Assembly: GCA_024398665.1 (NCBI GenBank)
Contig: JAKSIS010000013.1
Location: 1-48,460, forward strand
Direction: 5' to 3'
DNA from: Bacteroidaceae bacterium
GTDB lineage: Bacteria > Bacteroidota > Bacteroidia > Bacteroidales > Bacteroidaceae
Length of the DNA: 48,460 nt
The notes under the pieces are model-generated. The model had not been told where the DNA came from, ran no database searches, and saw only the letters and a program-made list of their open reading frames with translations. This document shows positions 20,618 through 28,725 of the stretch, one piece after another. Each line of letters opens with the position of its first letter. Positions within the stretch are counted from its first letter, which is position 1. A program made the position numbers and the translations under genes.

Positions 20618-22543
20618 ATGAGACTGCTAAGTAAGCTTTCGCAATGGTACTTTTCTAAGAGGACACTTCCATATTGGTGTATTCTTATTCTTGACTGCTT
20701 GTTTGTACTTCTTGCAGGCAATATTGCATATCTGATTCTTAACGGCCATTTATATTCATCGGAAAGACTGCCGTTCCTATTCGGCAACCTGCTGCTGCTC
20801 ATAGCATTCATTTTCCCGTTCAGGTGGTTCCATACCTACAGCGGCATAGTCCGCTACTCCACACTGGTTGACATGAGCCGTATACTGACAGCGAACTTCA
20901 TTGCTGCAGTAATGTTTTTCCTGGTTTCATTTGTCCTGAAAAGAACAGGTCTGTCACCAGAATACATAACGACACCCGGAGTGTCAGGGTGCATAATGGT
21001 ATTCCTTATATCTTCCATATTCATGTGCTGCGAAAGGATGTTTGTCAAGTCTCTGTTTGACATGTTCCGCCGCAGCCGCGAACAGAATACCTGCAAGGTG
21101 TTCATTTACGGTGTACGTGAAGGAGGTGTGGCAATTGCACGTGCCATCATGGATGAGGAACCGCAGAAATATGTCCTGTCCGGATTCATCAGTCCTCAGG
21201 GTGATTTTCAGACCAAATGGCTGCTGGGTGTCAAGATACGCCGTGACGGTCCCAATCTTATCCGCCATATAAAGGATGCTGGAGTAAAGGCTGTCATAGT
21301 AAGCCCGTTACAGGCGGATTATTTTCGAAGCAGGGAAGAACTTGTGCAGGGACTGATTGATGAAGGAATCAAGATTCTCATGATGCCCGTGGCCGAAACA
21401 TGGGACGGCAAATCCAAGATCAGGCAGGAACAGATAAAGGAGGTCGATATTGAAGACCTTCTGCCACGCGACACTATTGAAGTCGACATGGAATTGATAG
21501 GACGTCAGCTTATGGGCCGGAGCATACTCATTACCGGAGCTGCCGGTTCGATAGGCAGTGAGATGGTACGTCAGGCTGCGGTTTACAAGCCGGCCAACAT
21601 GATTCTCATAGATCAGGCTGAAACACCCATGCACGACATACGCATCTACATGCAGCGCGTTTTCCCTGATATCCGGTGTGAAACGGTTGTAACCAGCATA
21701 GCCAACAGGGAACATATGGAGAAACTGTTCTCCCAATACCGTCCGGACTACGTGTTCCATGCAGCCGCATACAAGCATGTTCCCATGATGGAGGACAATC
21801 CAGCAATTGCCGTCCAGAACAACATATTCGGAACAAGGGTCATTGCTGACCTTGCCGTAAAATACGGAACGCGCAAGTTCGTCATGATTTCAACTGACAA
21901 GGCTGTCAATCCGACAAATGTGATGGGCTGTTCAAAGCGTATCTGTGAGATTTACTGCCAGTCTCTCAACAAGGCCATAGTTGACGGTAAGGTTCAGGGC
22001 GTGACACAGTTCGTCACCACACGGTTCGGCAATGTGCTGGGGTCGAACGGCAGCGTTATTCCGCTTTTCCGTGAACAGATACGTCGTGGAGGTCCGGTTA
22101 CCGTCACACATCCCGATATCATACGTTTCTTCATGCTTATTCCTGAAGCCTGCAAACTGGTGCTGGAAGCCGGAACCATGGGGCAGGGCGGTGAGATATT
22201 TGTATTTGACATGGGCAAGCCGGTACGTATTGTGGACCTTGCAAGGAGAATGATCACCCTTTCAGGTGCAAAGAACATTGAAATCAAGTTTACCGGACTT
22301 CGTGACGGAGAAAAACTGTATGAAGAGGTCCTTGCCGAATCGGAAACGACCAAACCGACACGTCATCCCAAAATTATGATAGCATCGGTCCGTGAATATG
22401 ATTATGAAACGGCCCTTGCAAATGAAGAGCGTCTGCTCAAGGCTTCCTATTCGTTTGATGATATGGAGATTGTCCGTATCATGAAGGAAATTGTGCCTGA
22501 ATACAAAAGCCGGTGCTCAAAGTATGAAGTATTGGACAAGTGA
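20618..22543 (+). CDS. Membrane-bound nucleotide-sugar 4,6-dehydratase (CapD/WbpM/PglF-type)
   Basis: The 641-aa protein begins with about four membrane helices (about 20-135), a first nucleotide-binding-like domain (about 145-285), then the SDR catalytic domain. The NAD loop is TGAAGSIG (306-313). The usual Tyr of YxxxK is replaced by Met (M436 and K440 in VMGCSK), as is normal for the long WbpM/PglF/CapD membrane dehydratases. STDKAVNP is also typical. The expected reaction is 4,6-dehydration of UDP-GlcNAc, the first step to bacillosamine or deoxy-amino sugars for capsule, O-antigen or glycoprotein. It is a single transcription unit between the ald terminator and the phosphate transporter gene. 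Confidence 0.92.
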   Translation: MRLLSKLSQWYFSKRTLPYWCILILDCLFVLLAGNIAYLILNGHLYSSERLPFLFGNLLLLIAFIFPFRWFHTYSGIVRYSTLVDMSRILTANFIAAVMFFLVSFVLKRTGLSPEYITTPGVSGCIMVFLISSIFMCCERMFVKSLFDMFRRSREQNTCKVFIYGVREGGVAIARAIMDEEPQKYVLSGFISPQGDFQTKWLLGVKIRRDGPNLIRHIKDAGVKAVIVSPLQADYFRSREELVQGLIDEGIKILMMPVAETWDGKSKIRQEQIKEVDIEDLLPRDTIEVDMELIGRQLMGRSILITGAAGSIGSEMVRQAAVYKPANMILIDQAETPMHDIRIYMQRVFPDIRCETVVTSIANREHMEKLFSQYRPDYVFHAAAYKHVPMMEDNPAIAVQNNIFGTRVIADLAVKYGTRKFVMISTDKAVNPTNVMGCSKRICEIYCQSLNKAIVDGKVQGVTQFVTTRFGNVLGSNGSVIPLFREQIRRGGPVTVTHPDIIRFFMLIPEACKLVLEAGTMGQGGEIFVFDMGKPVRIVDLARRMITLSGAKNIEIKFTGLRDGEKLYEEVLAESETTKPTRHPKIMIASVREYDYETALANEERLLKASYSFDDMEIVRIMKEIVPEYKSRCSKYEVLDK

Positions 22544-22585
22544 TTAAAATAGCGGTTCCCTATCCGGGGAACAATTGAAACCAAA

Positions 22586-24316
22586 GTGGAAACAGTCTAT
22601 CAGATTCTCAAAATGCTCGGCTGTCTTGCCCTGTTTCTTTGGGGCATGAACCTGATGAGCACAAGTTTACAGAAATTTGCAGGCAACGGCCTGCGTTCGT
22701 TCATTGCCAAAATGACATCAAATACCGGCAAATGCCTTCTGACAGGCTTTGTGGTGACGGTGCTGGTACAGTCTTCAACAGCCACTACGCTTATGCTGGT
22801 CAGTTTTGTCAATGCAGGTCTCATGACTTTGCGCAGCGCAATAGGCGTGATAATGGGTGCAAACATAGGCACGACTGTGACTGCATGGCTGTTTGCAATG
22901 AGTTTTGACGGTTCCTTCAGTCTGGGAGCTGTGGCAATTCCGCTCATATTCTTCGGTTTCCTTTTCAATTCATTTGCAAAGTCTCAGAAATTAAAGGATT
23001 TCGGTTCGTTCATTATTGGATTCGCATTCCTTTTCCTTGGCCTGAGCATGCTTAAGGACACGTCATATCCGCTTCTCTCAAGCCATGGCGTACGCAATTT
23101 CCTGGCACCGATCACTGATATGAAGCTGAGTACCATACTCTTCATCCTGATAGGTGCGGTCATGACATTCTGCCTTCAGTCATCGGCTGCTGCCACAAGT
23201 ATCACAATGCTGCTTCTGGCATGCGGCGTAATCACTTTCCCGAATGCTGTGGCATTCATTCTGGGTGAGAACATAGGAACTACAATCACTTCAAATCTGG
23301 CTGCTACAACCACTAATGTCAGTTCGAAGCGCACAGCACGTGCTCACCTTGTATTCAATCTGTTCGGATCAATTCTGGTTATAATCTTCTTCAAGCCATA
23401 TATGAGTCTGAATGCAAGTCTGGTGGAGATGCTGGGATTCCCGAATCCCATGACTGCTGACTTTTCAGTCCTTTCACAGCCCGGCGGTGAAAGCACGGCC
23501 CTGGCAAAGAGTCTGCCGTACAGTGTGGCTATTGTACATTCGCTGTTCAATATTTTTACGACCCTGCTGCTGGTATGGTTCATTCCCATGCTGGAAAGAC
23601 TTGTTATCCGTATGGTTCCCACCAAGGACGATTCAGCCAAGGAGGAGTTCCGTCTTGTTTACATTGACAAGGGGCTTGGCATAGCTGAGATATCAGTTCA
23701 GGAAGCCCGTCAGGAAATCAACCATTTTGCTGAAATATGCAAGAAGGGATACGGGTACGTATGCAGCGCCATACGCGAAAAGGATCCTGAAAAGTTTGAG
23801 CAGCTGCGCCAGAAACTGGTCAAATACGAAGAGATTACGGACCGCATTGAATTTGAAATTGCTGCATACCTGAACAAAGTCAGCCAGGGGGAGATTTCCG
23901 AACAGGCCAGGATGCAGGTCAAGGCATATTTCAAGATAATAGGTGAACTGGAATCGTTAGGTGACAGCGGTGAATCGATATCACGCCTGCTCCAGCGCAA
24001 ACTGGACCATGAGAAGCAGTTCAGCCCTGCAATGCAGGAACGTCTGGAAACCATGCTGGATTGTGTAGGTAACGCTTATGATGTCATGATCATGAATCTG
24101 ACATCGGATTCCCTTGACAGCATTCAGAATGCATATGACGCTGAAGACAGGATAAACCATACCCGTGACCGTCTTCGTGAAGAGCATATCCAGAACCTGG
24201 AGAACCGCAAGTACGATTTCGTGTCAGGCGTCTATTATATCGATCTGGTCTGCGAACTGGAGAAGATAGGAGATTTCATAATCAACGTTTCCGAAGCCGT
24301 CCTGAAACTGTCCTGA
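22586..24316 (+). CDS. Na/phosphate cotransporter-like protein with PhoU-like tail
   Basis: The 576-aa protein has two inverted NptA/PNaS repeats, marked by QSSTATT (near residue 60) and QSSAAAT (near 200), each followed by a GANIGTT or GENIGTT motif, about eight membrane helices in all. Residues about 360-576 form a helical PhoU-like domain in the cytosol. It would import phosphate with sodium, or act as a related symporter. GTG at 22586 is the likely start because family members begin just before the LGCLALFLWGMNLM helix; the first ATG in frame is 9 codons later. It follows the CapD-like gene by 42 bases. Its stop is 4 bases from the stop of the convergent ABC gene, with no terminator between. 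Confidence 0.9.
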   Translation: METVYQILKMLGCLALFLWGMNLMSTSLQKFAGNGLRSFIAKMTSNTGKCLLTGFVVTVLVQSSTATTLMLVSFVNAGLMTLRSAIGVIMGANIGTTVTAWLFAMSFDGSFSLGAVAIPLIFFGFLFNSFAKSQKLKDFGSFIIGFAFLFLGLSMLKDTSYPLLSSHGVRNFLAPITDMKLSTILFILIGAVMTFCLQSSAAATSITMLLLACGVITFPNAVAFILGENIGTTITSNLAATTTNVSSKRTARAHLVFNLFGSILVIIFFKPYMSLNASLVEMLGFPNPMTADFSVLSQPGGESTALAKSLPYSVAIVHSLFNIFTTLLLVWFIPMLERLVIRMVPTKDDSAKEEFRLVYIDKGLGIAEISVQEARQEINHFAEICKKGYGYVCSAIREKDPEKFEQLRQKLVKYEEITDRIEFEIAAYLNKVSQGEISEQARMQVKAYFKIIGELESLGDSGESISRLLQRKLDHEKQFSPAMQERLETMLDCVGNAYDVMIMNLTSDSLDSIQNAYDAEDRINHTRDRLREEHIQNLENRKYDFVSGVYYIDLVCELEKIGDFIINVSEAVLKLS

Positions 24317-24320
24317 CTTT

Positions 24321-25937
24321 TCAGATATTGAGAATACGGTCGCAGACTCTGGCGACCGATTCGCGGTGGCTTATGAATATGACAGTCTTGCGTCCGGCTG
24401 TATAGTCGCGCAGATTGCTGAGAAGCTGCTGTTCTGTAGCAGGGTCAAGGGCCGATGTCGATTCGTCAAGTATCAGCACGTTGCCGCGGCAGAGCAGGGC
24501 GCGTGCAATGGCAATACGCTGGCTCTGGCCTTCACTCAGTCCTGACCCGGATTCGCCGCAACGGGAATCAAGCCCGTCGGGAAGGTCCAGAACGAAATCA
24601 GCAACGGCAATGTGCAGCGCTTCCTTCATCTGTTCTTCAGATGGTCCTCCGGCAAGCATGAGATTGTCACGTATTGTACCGCTTATCAGACTGTTGCCTT
24701 GCGGGACATACATGAAATTGCAGCGCGTGTCAGCGCTGACAGGAGTGCCGTCAATCAGTATTTCACCTTCCTGCGGTTTCAGGAGGGCCAGGACAAGCCT
24801 TACCAGTGTGCTTTTGCCAATACCTGTAGGACCTGCGACTTCAGTCATCAGACCGGATTCAAATGTGTATGAGAAGTCTTTCAGAACGGGAGATTCCTGA
24901 TCCGGGTAGGCGAAAGTCATTCCGCTTACTTTGATTTCAGGAGCATGAGGACAGAAAAGAGGCTGCCCTTTTTCTTCAAGCGGCATATCCATCAGATCAC
25001 CAAGACGTTCAATTGATGTGAGCGAATGTATGAAGGCCGGGACATGGCGTGCCAGATCAGCTATGGGCCGCTGTACCTGGCCTACAAGCTGTAGGAATGC
25101 TGTCATCATTCCGAATGTGACAGCGCCGCTCCTGATACCGAACACGCCCCACAGGAAGGCTGCAGCATAGCCCGACATGAATCCTAGTCCCATGAAACCG
25201 CGTGCCGTCGCGTTGTAGTTCAAGCGTGTGACTGTGTTGTCCTGTATCTCTTTCTGGATAAATCCAAGTTTTGACAGCACTTTCTCCGTGCCGGTCAGTG
25301 TCAGTACCAGCACCCTGTTCTGCAGGCTTTCCTGTATATGCTGCTGTGCCAGACTTTCCTTCTCACGTATCACTTCAGTGAGCCTTCTCAGTTTCCCGAA
25401 AAACAGTCTGCTGCCAATTATTGCCACAGCCATGAGCCCGATAAGGATCCACAGCAGGTTGGGGGCCAGAATGAACAGGAATACCGATGCGGCTGCAAGC
25501 TGGGTGGCGGTTACAATTATGTCGGGGATGCGTGTGCACAGAAGGTCCACCATGACGCGGACGTCTTCAGTAATACGGTTGACCAGATCTCCGCTGTGAA
25601 ATGATTCGCGCCCGTTCCATACACTTGAAAGAACGTGCTCGAAATACCTGTAGCGCATGGCATTCGTATTTTTAAGCACAATGTAGTTCTCCCAGTAGCT
25701 GGCGGAAAGGCCGCTGACTATCTGGACCAGGATGATGGTGACCATACAGATGACATATGACCTCAGTTCAGCATCGGATTTTCCGGTTGCGATGTCCACA
25801 AGCGCCTTGCTGGTCCATACGAACAGAAGCGATGCCGCTATTCTCAGCACGCCTATCAGTACGCTGACCAGTATCTGCAGCCTGACCGGCCGCACCATTC
25901 CACGTAGTTCGTGCAGGCAGACTTTGAATGATTTCAT
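24321..25937 (-). CDS. ABC exporter (fused membrane and ATPase domains) of the PqqD/kinase cassette
   Basis: The 538-aa half-transporter has a six-helix exporter membrane domain (about 1-310) and an ATPase domain with Walker A GPTGIGKST (about 367-375), signature LSEGQSQR (about 466), Walker B VLILDEST (about 490) and the switch HRE. No N-terminal C39 peptidase domain is present, so any leader cleavage would have to come from another protein, possibly the S26-like peptidase two genes upstream. It overlaps the PqqD-like gene by four bases (ATGA) and is the last gene of the cassette. The cargo is unknown. A peptide is inferred from context, and lipid or drug export cannot be excluded. Confidence 0.9.
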   Translation of the reverse strand: MKSFKVCLHELRGMVRPVRLQILVSVLIGVLRIAASLLFVWTSKALVDIATGKSDAELRSYVICMVTIILVQIVSGLSASYWENYIVLKNTNAMRYRYFEHVLSSVWNGRESFHSGDLVNRITEDVRVMVDLLCTRIPDIIVTATQLAAASVFLFILAPNLLWILIGLMAVAIIGSRLFFGKLRRLTEVIREKESLAQQHIQESLQNRVLVLTLTGTEKVLSKLGFIQKEIQDNTVTRLNYNATARGFMGLGFMSGYAAAFLWGVFGIRSGAVTFGMMTAFLQLVGQVQRPIADLARHVPAFIHSLTSIERLGDLMDMPLEEKGQPLFCPHAPEIKVSGMTFAYPDQESPVLKDFSYTFESGLMTEVAGPTGIGKSTLVRLVLALLKPQEGEILIDGTPVSADTRCNFMYVPQGNSLISGTIRDNLMLAGGPSEEQMKEALHIAVADFVLDLPDGLDSRCGESGSGLSEGQSQRIAIARALLCRGNVLILDESTSALDPATEQQLLSNLRDYTAGRKTVIFISHRESVARVCDRILNI

Positions 25938-26203
25938 TTCTCTATGATGTCAGCTTCAATCCATTGCTGTACAAGTGCTTCCACATCGGACTGTGCCTGC
26001 TGTGGACTGACTTCATAGTTCTCCAGAAGCAGGTCACGCAGCGTGTCGGCATCGAATTCCCTGTTCTGGACTTCCTGCCACAGGAATGCGGCTGTTTCGT
26101 TAAGCACTATCATACGGTTGAAATTAACCTGTTGCAGACCTTCGGGAACGACAATGTTCTCACGGCCCAGCTTGCGCATGCGGAATCCTTCCTTAATTTT
26201 CAT
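25934..26203 (-). CDS. PqqD-like peptide-binding (RRE) protein
   Basis: The 89-aa protein has the PqqD winged-helix pattern: an N-terminal MKIKEGFRMRK strand pair, VNFNRMIVLNETAAFLWQ with the conserved N-E-T-A-AFLW core, and a C-terminal helix around VEALVQQWIEADII. PqqD-family proteins bind the leader of ribosomal peptides and present it to modifying enzymes. The start is taken at MKIKEG because the longer frame upstream overlaps the S26-like gene and has no family match. It begins 5 bases after the S26-like gene and overlaps the ABC gene start, so it is translationally linked to both. Confidence 0.85.
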   Translation of the reverse strand: MKIKEGFRMRKLGRENIVVPEGLQQVNFNRMIVLNETAAFLWQEVQNREFDADTLRDLLLENYEVSPQQAQSDVEALVQQWIEADIIEK

Positions 26204-26208
26204 GTCAG

Positions 26209-26652
26209 TTACTTGTATATACGGCGCAGAATGAACAGCAGATAGCGTCTGAAAGGTTTCAGGAACCTCCAGATACGTCCTTTCGTAGGTTTCCGTCTTC
26301 TGTCGCCGGGTTTGATAATTTCTTTTACACATCCAACTATGTCATTACGGGAACAGGTTTCAGTCCCGCATATGTTTCCGTCACCCATCAAGGTGACATG
26401 GTCCGTGTCAAGTCCTATGATACGGTGCATTATGTATCCGCGCTGTGGGACTTTGGCCAGTACAATGTCACCTATGTCTATTCTTTCCGCCCTTTTCAGA
26501 CATACGCTGTCCTTGGAATCCCTTATGAAAGGCAGCATGCTGTTACCCTTGGCGGTCAGTATGACTTCCTTGCCCTGATCCAGAAGCTCTTCGGCATAAG
26601 TCAGGAGTATGTCATTGGGCAGGTTTATCCTATTTGCCGGTTGGGAGCGCAT
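26209..26652 (-). CDS. S26/S24-like peptidase without membrane anchor
   Basis: The protein has 147 aa from the Met of MRSQPANR; a Met three codons earlier is equally possible. The catalytic motif KGNSMLPFI carries S38. The later GDIVLAK...YIMHRIIG has H76-R77 where signal peptidase I has Lys-Arg, so the dyad would be Ser-His as in SipW/Sec11 types. No N-terminal membrane helix is visible, while the last 25 residues are strongly basic with aromatics and could lie on the membrane. Its start overlaps the kinase gene end by 23 bases. It may cleave a leader peptide for the adjacent exporter, which is inference. Confidence 0.75.
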   Translation of the reverse strand: MRSQPANRINLPNDILLTYAEELLDQGKEVILTAKGNSMLPFIRDSKDSVCLKRAERIDIGDIVLAKVPQRGYIMHRIIGLDTDHVTLMGDGNICGTETCSRNDIVGCVKEIIKPGDRRRKPTKGRIWRFLKPFRRYLLFILRRIYK

Positions 26653-27556
26653 TGCATTCATTTGAATGATTGTCACAAGCCGTGTCACGGCACAGCACCG
26701 CGGCTTCAGCATTAGGGAGACATTCAAGTCTGTAGAAAGGTATGCCTGTCACTGCTGCCGACATGGTTTCAAACAGTCCGTCAGCCATTGCGGTATCTGC
26801 ATGAAAGCCCGATGCCGATGAATATATGGCGGCATATGCTTCAGGCACTCTGAGACGCTGGATGCGGTTGTATGGCGCCTGTTCCAGCATTACGATGGCT
26901 GCAATAGGAGCGTGCCTGTTCCTGTAGCATGGAGTCTTGCCGCTCCAGGGAGTTCCATAGACCATGGCTGTTCCGTCTTCCCGGATCCTGATTACGGGAT
27001 TGTCATCATTCAGAAGCCACGTTCCGGGAATGTTTTCCATCCACAGCCGGCTGTGGGTGCTTTTACCGGTACCGCTCTTGCCTAAAAACATGAACGCCAT
27101 TCCGTTGTAAACAACTGTAGACGAATGCATTTCCAATGTTCTTTTAGTGGATGTGCTGAATGCGAACAGTAGCATCAAGGAGTTATCAAAAGCAAACTTC
27201 GCACCAGACGGATCCTTGGACAGTATCTGAAGATGCCCTTGAGTCAGATTTTCGGACATATCCAGCCAGCCGCATATGTCGGACAATCTGTTCGGAGCCA
27301 TTGATACCCTGTAGCCGCAAGCGGTCCTGTACAGGTTCAATGATGCAGCCTCATCGTCAGCATTGACATTTTCCTGGAGCAGCACAGGGGTCAGTTCACG
27401 TTCAGGGAGACAGCTGACTGTAGAAAGTGAAAACAGTTCCGATACCGGTTCTTCCGTGATGAACGGGCTGTAGTTGTCCATCATGCTCCATATCGGACTG
27501 TCATCGGACATGGATACTGCAAATGTATGACCGGCAACGTTGAAAAATCTCTTCAT
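26630..27556 (-). CDS. HPr-kinase-like P-loop protein of the PqqD cassette
   Basis: The 308-aa protein starts at MKRFFNVAG. Residues 1-150 form an N-terminal domain of beta strands without a known name. The kinase part has Walker A GKSGTGKST (159-167, K165) followed by HSRLW, then LLNDDNPVIR and YGTPWSGK, the layout of HprK-type serine kinases and the HprK-like proteins found in peptide-modification loci. It probably phosphorylates a peptide or protein, but HPr itself is not encoded nearby. It is the first gene of the cassette, with TATCTTTG 6 bases before its ATG, giving an almost leaderless transcript, and it faces manC across a shared promoter. Confidence 0.82.
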   Translation of the reverse strand: MKRFFNVAGHTFAVSMSDDSPIWSMMDNYSPFITEEPVSELFSLSTVSCLPERELTPVLLQENVNADDEAASLNLYRTACGYRVSMAPNRLSDICGWLDMSENLTQGHLQILSKDPSGAKFAFDNSLMLLFAFSTSTKRTLEMHSSTVVYNGMAFMFLGKSGTGKSTHSRLWMENIPGTWLLNDDNPVIRIREDGTAMVYGTPWSGKTPCYRNRHAPIAAIVMLEQAPYNRIQRLRVPEAYAAIYSSASGFHADTAMADGLFETMSAAVTGIPFYRLECLPNAEAAVLCRDTACDNHSNECNALPTGK

Positions 27557-27562
27557 ACTATG

Positions 27563-27570
27563 CAAAGATA
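27563..27570 (-). promoter_or_regulatory. Bacteroidota -7 element for the PqqD/kinase cassette
   Basis: TATCTTTG on the minus strand followed by C, ending 6 bases before the kinase ATG. It forms one arm of a 9-bp inverted repeat (CAAAGATAA with TTATCTTTG) whose other arm is the manC element. Confidence 0.6.
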
Positions 27571-27589
27571 ATGCTTTATTCTTTTTCCT

Positions 27590-27597
27590 TATCTTTG
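27590..27597 (+). promoter_or_regulatory. Bacteroidota -7 element for manC
   Basis: TATCTTTG followed by C, 22 bases before the manC ATG at 27619. Only 19 bases separate it from the divergent -7 element, so the two RNA polymerase sites overlap. Confidence 0.65.
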
Positions 27598-27618
27598 CGG
27601 AACAAAAAAACGGATCTC

Positions 27619-28656
27619 ATGGCAAACCACGTAGTAATCATGGCCGGCGGCATAGGAAGCAGGTTCTGGCCGCTCAGCACTCCTGAATTCCCCAAGCAGT
27701 TCATTGACATTCTCGGTTGCGGCAGAACTCTCATACAATTGACGGTTGACCGTTTCCAGGGTATCTGTCCACCGGAAAACTTCTGGGTGGTGACCAATGA
27801 GAAATATGTTGACATAGTGATGCAGCAGATTCCTTCAATTCCTGAAAGTCATATTCTTGCAGAACCTGCAGCACGCAATACAGCTCCATGCATTGCCTGG
27901 GCATGTTGGGAGATAAACAAAGTTGACAGCAATGCCAATGTCGTGGTTACTCCAAGTGATGCGGTAGTCATGAACCCCGATGAATTCAGGCGCATTGCAG
28001 GCAATGCTCTGGATTTCACATCGGGCAGGGATGCGGTTGTTACATTTGGAATAAAGCCCGGCAGGCCTGAAACCGGTTACGGATACGTACAGGCAGGCCA
28101 CTGCATACAGGGTGAGGTGCTGCGCGTTGACGCATTCAAGGAAAAGCCCACGCTGGATGTGGCAAAGATGTATCTTGAAGCTGGAAACTATTTGTGGAAC
28201 GCCGGTATTTTCGTGTGGAATGTGGGAACGATTGTTGGCTATATCAGAGCATATAAGCCTGAAATTGCAGGAATTATGGATGAAATGGCTGCTACAGGCA
28301 ATGTGAAAGGGCTTTTCCCGCAGTGCGAGAAGATATCCATTGACTATGCAGTAATGGAACCGGCAGCCGCTGACGGACGCGTCTTTACAATCCCGGCCGA
28401 TTTCGGCTGGAGTGATCTGGGCAACTGGCAGTCACTGCACGAAAAGCTGGAGCATGACAGAAACGGTAACGCTGCTGTAGGTAATGTCAGTACATATGAA
28501 TGCACAAACTGTGTAATCCATGCGGAAGGACTGAAACGTATTGTGCTTCAAGGACTTGACGGATACATAGTTTCTGAAAAGAACGGTCAGCTGCTTGTCT
28601 GCCGCCGCAGTGAGGAACAGCGGATAAATGAATTCAGTTCGGGACAGACCGTTTAG
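27619..28656 (+). CDS. manC: Mannose-1-phosphate guanylyltransferase
   Basis: This 345-aa enzyme makes GDP-mannose from mannose-1-phosphate and GTP. The nucleotidyltransferase signature GGIGSRFWPLS lies at the N-terminus, followed by KQFIDI, AEPAARNTAP, TGYGYV and FKEKP, and a short left-handed beta-helix end. The isomerase half found in bifunctional ManC/AlgA is absent, so this is the single-function form (about 350 aa). The start MANHVV follows a clean promoter. GDP-mannose feeds capsule, O-glycan and GDP-fucose synthesis; GDP-fucose is the glycosylation donor in many Bacteroidales. Confidence 0.94.
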   Translation: MANHVVIMAGGIGSRFWPLSTPEFPKQFIDILGCGRTLIQLTVDRFQGICPPENFWVVTNEKYVDIVMQQIPSIPESHILAEPAARNTAPCIAWACWEINKVDSNANVVVTPSDAVVMNPDEFRRIAGNALDFTSGRDAVVTFGIKPGRPETGYGYVQAGHCIQGEVLRVDAFKEKPTLDVAKMYLEAGNYLWNAGIFVWNVGTIVGYIRAYKPEIAGIMDEMAATGNVKGLFPQCEKISIDYAVMEPAAADGRVFTIPADFGWSDLGNWQSLHEKLEHDRNGNAAVGNVSTYECTNCVIHAEGLKRIVLQGLDGYIVSEKNGQLLVCRRSEEQRINEFSSGQTV

Positions 28657-28690
28657 TGCATTTATGTTCGTACATGTGACCTTTTATTTG

Positions 28691-28698
28691 TAATTTTG
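28691..28698 (+). promoter_or_regulatory. Bacteroidota -7 element for the adenylate kinase fusion
   Basis: TAATTTTG, 27 bases before the ATG at 28726. It is one of only two elements in the window followed by T instead of C. Confidence 0.55.
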
Positions 28699-28725
28699 TA
28701 CCAAACACAATATCAATACTGTCAA

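Noticed and set aside
20618-22543. Loss of the catalytic Tyr in the CapD-like enzyme as a sign of inactivation
   Set aside because: Met in place of Tyr (M436-K440) is normal for long membrane-bound WbpM/PglF-type dehydratases.
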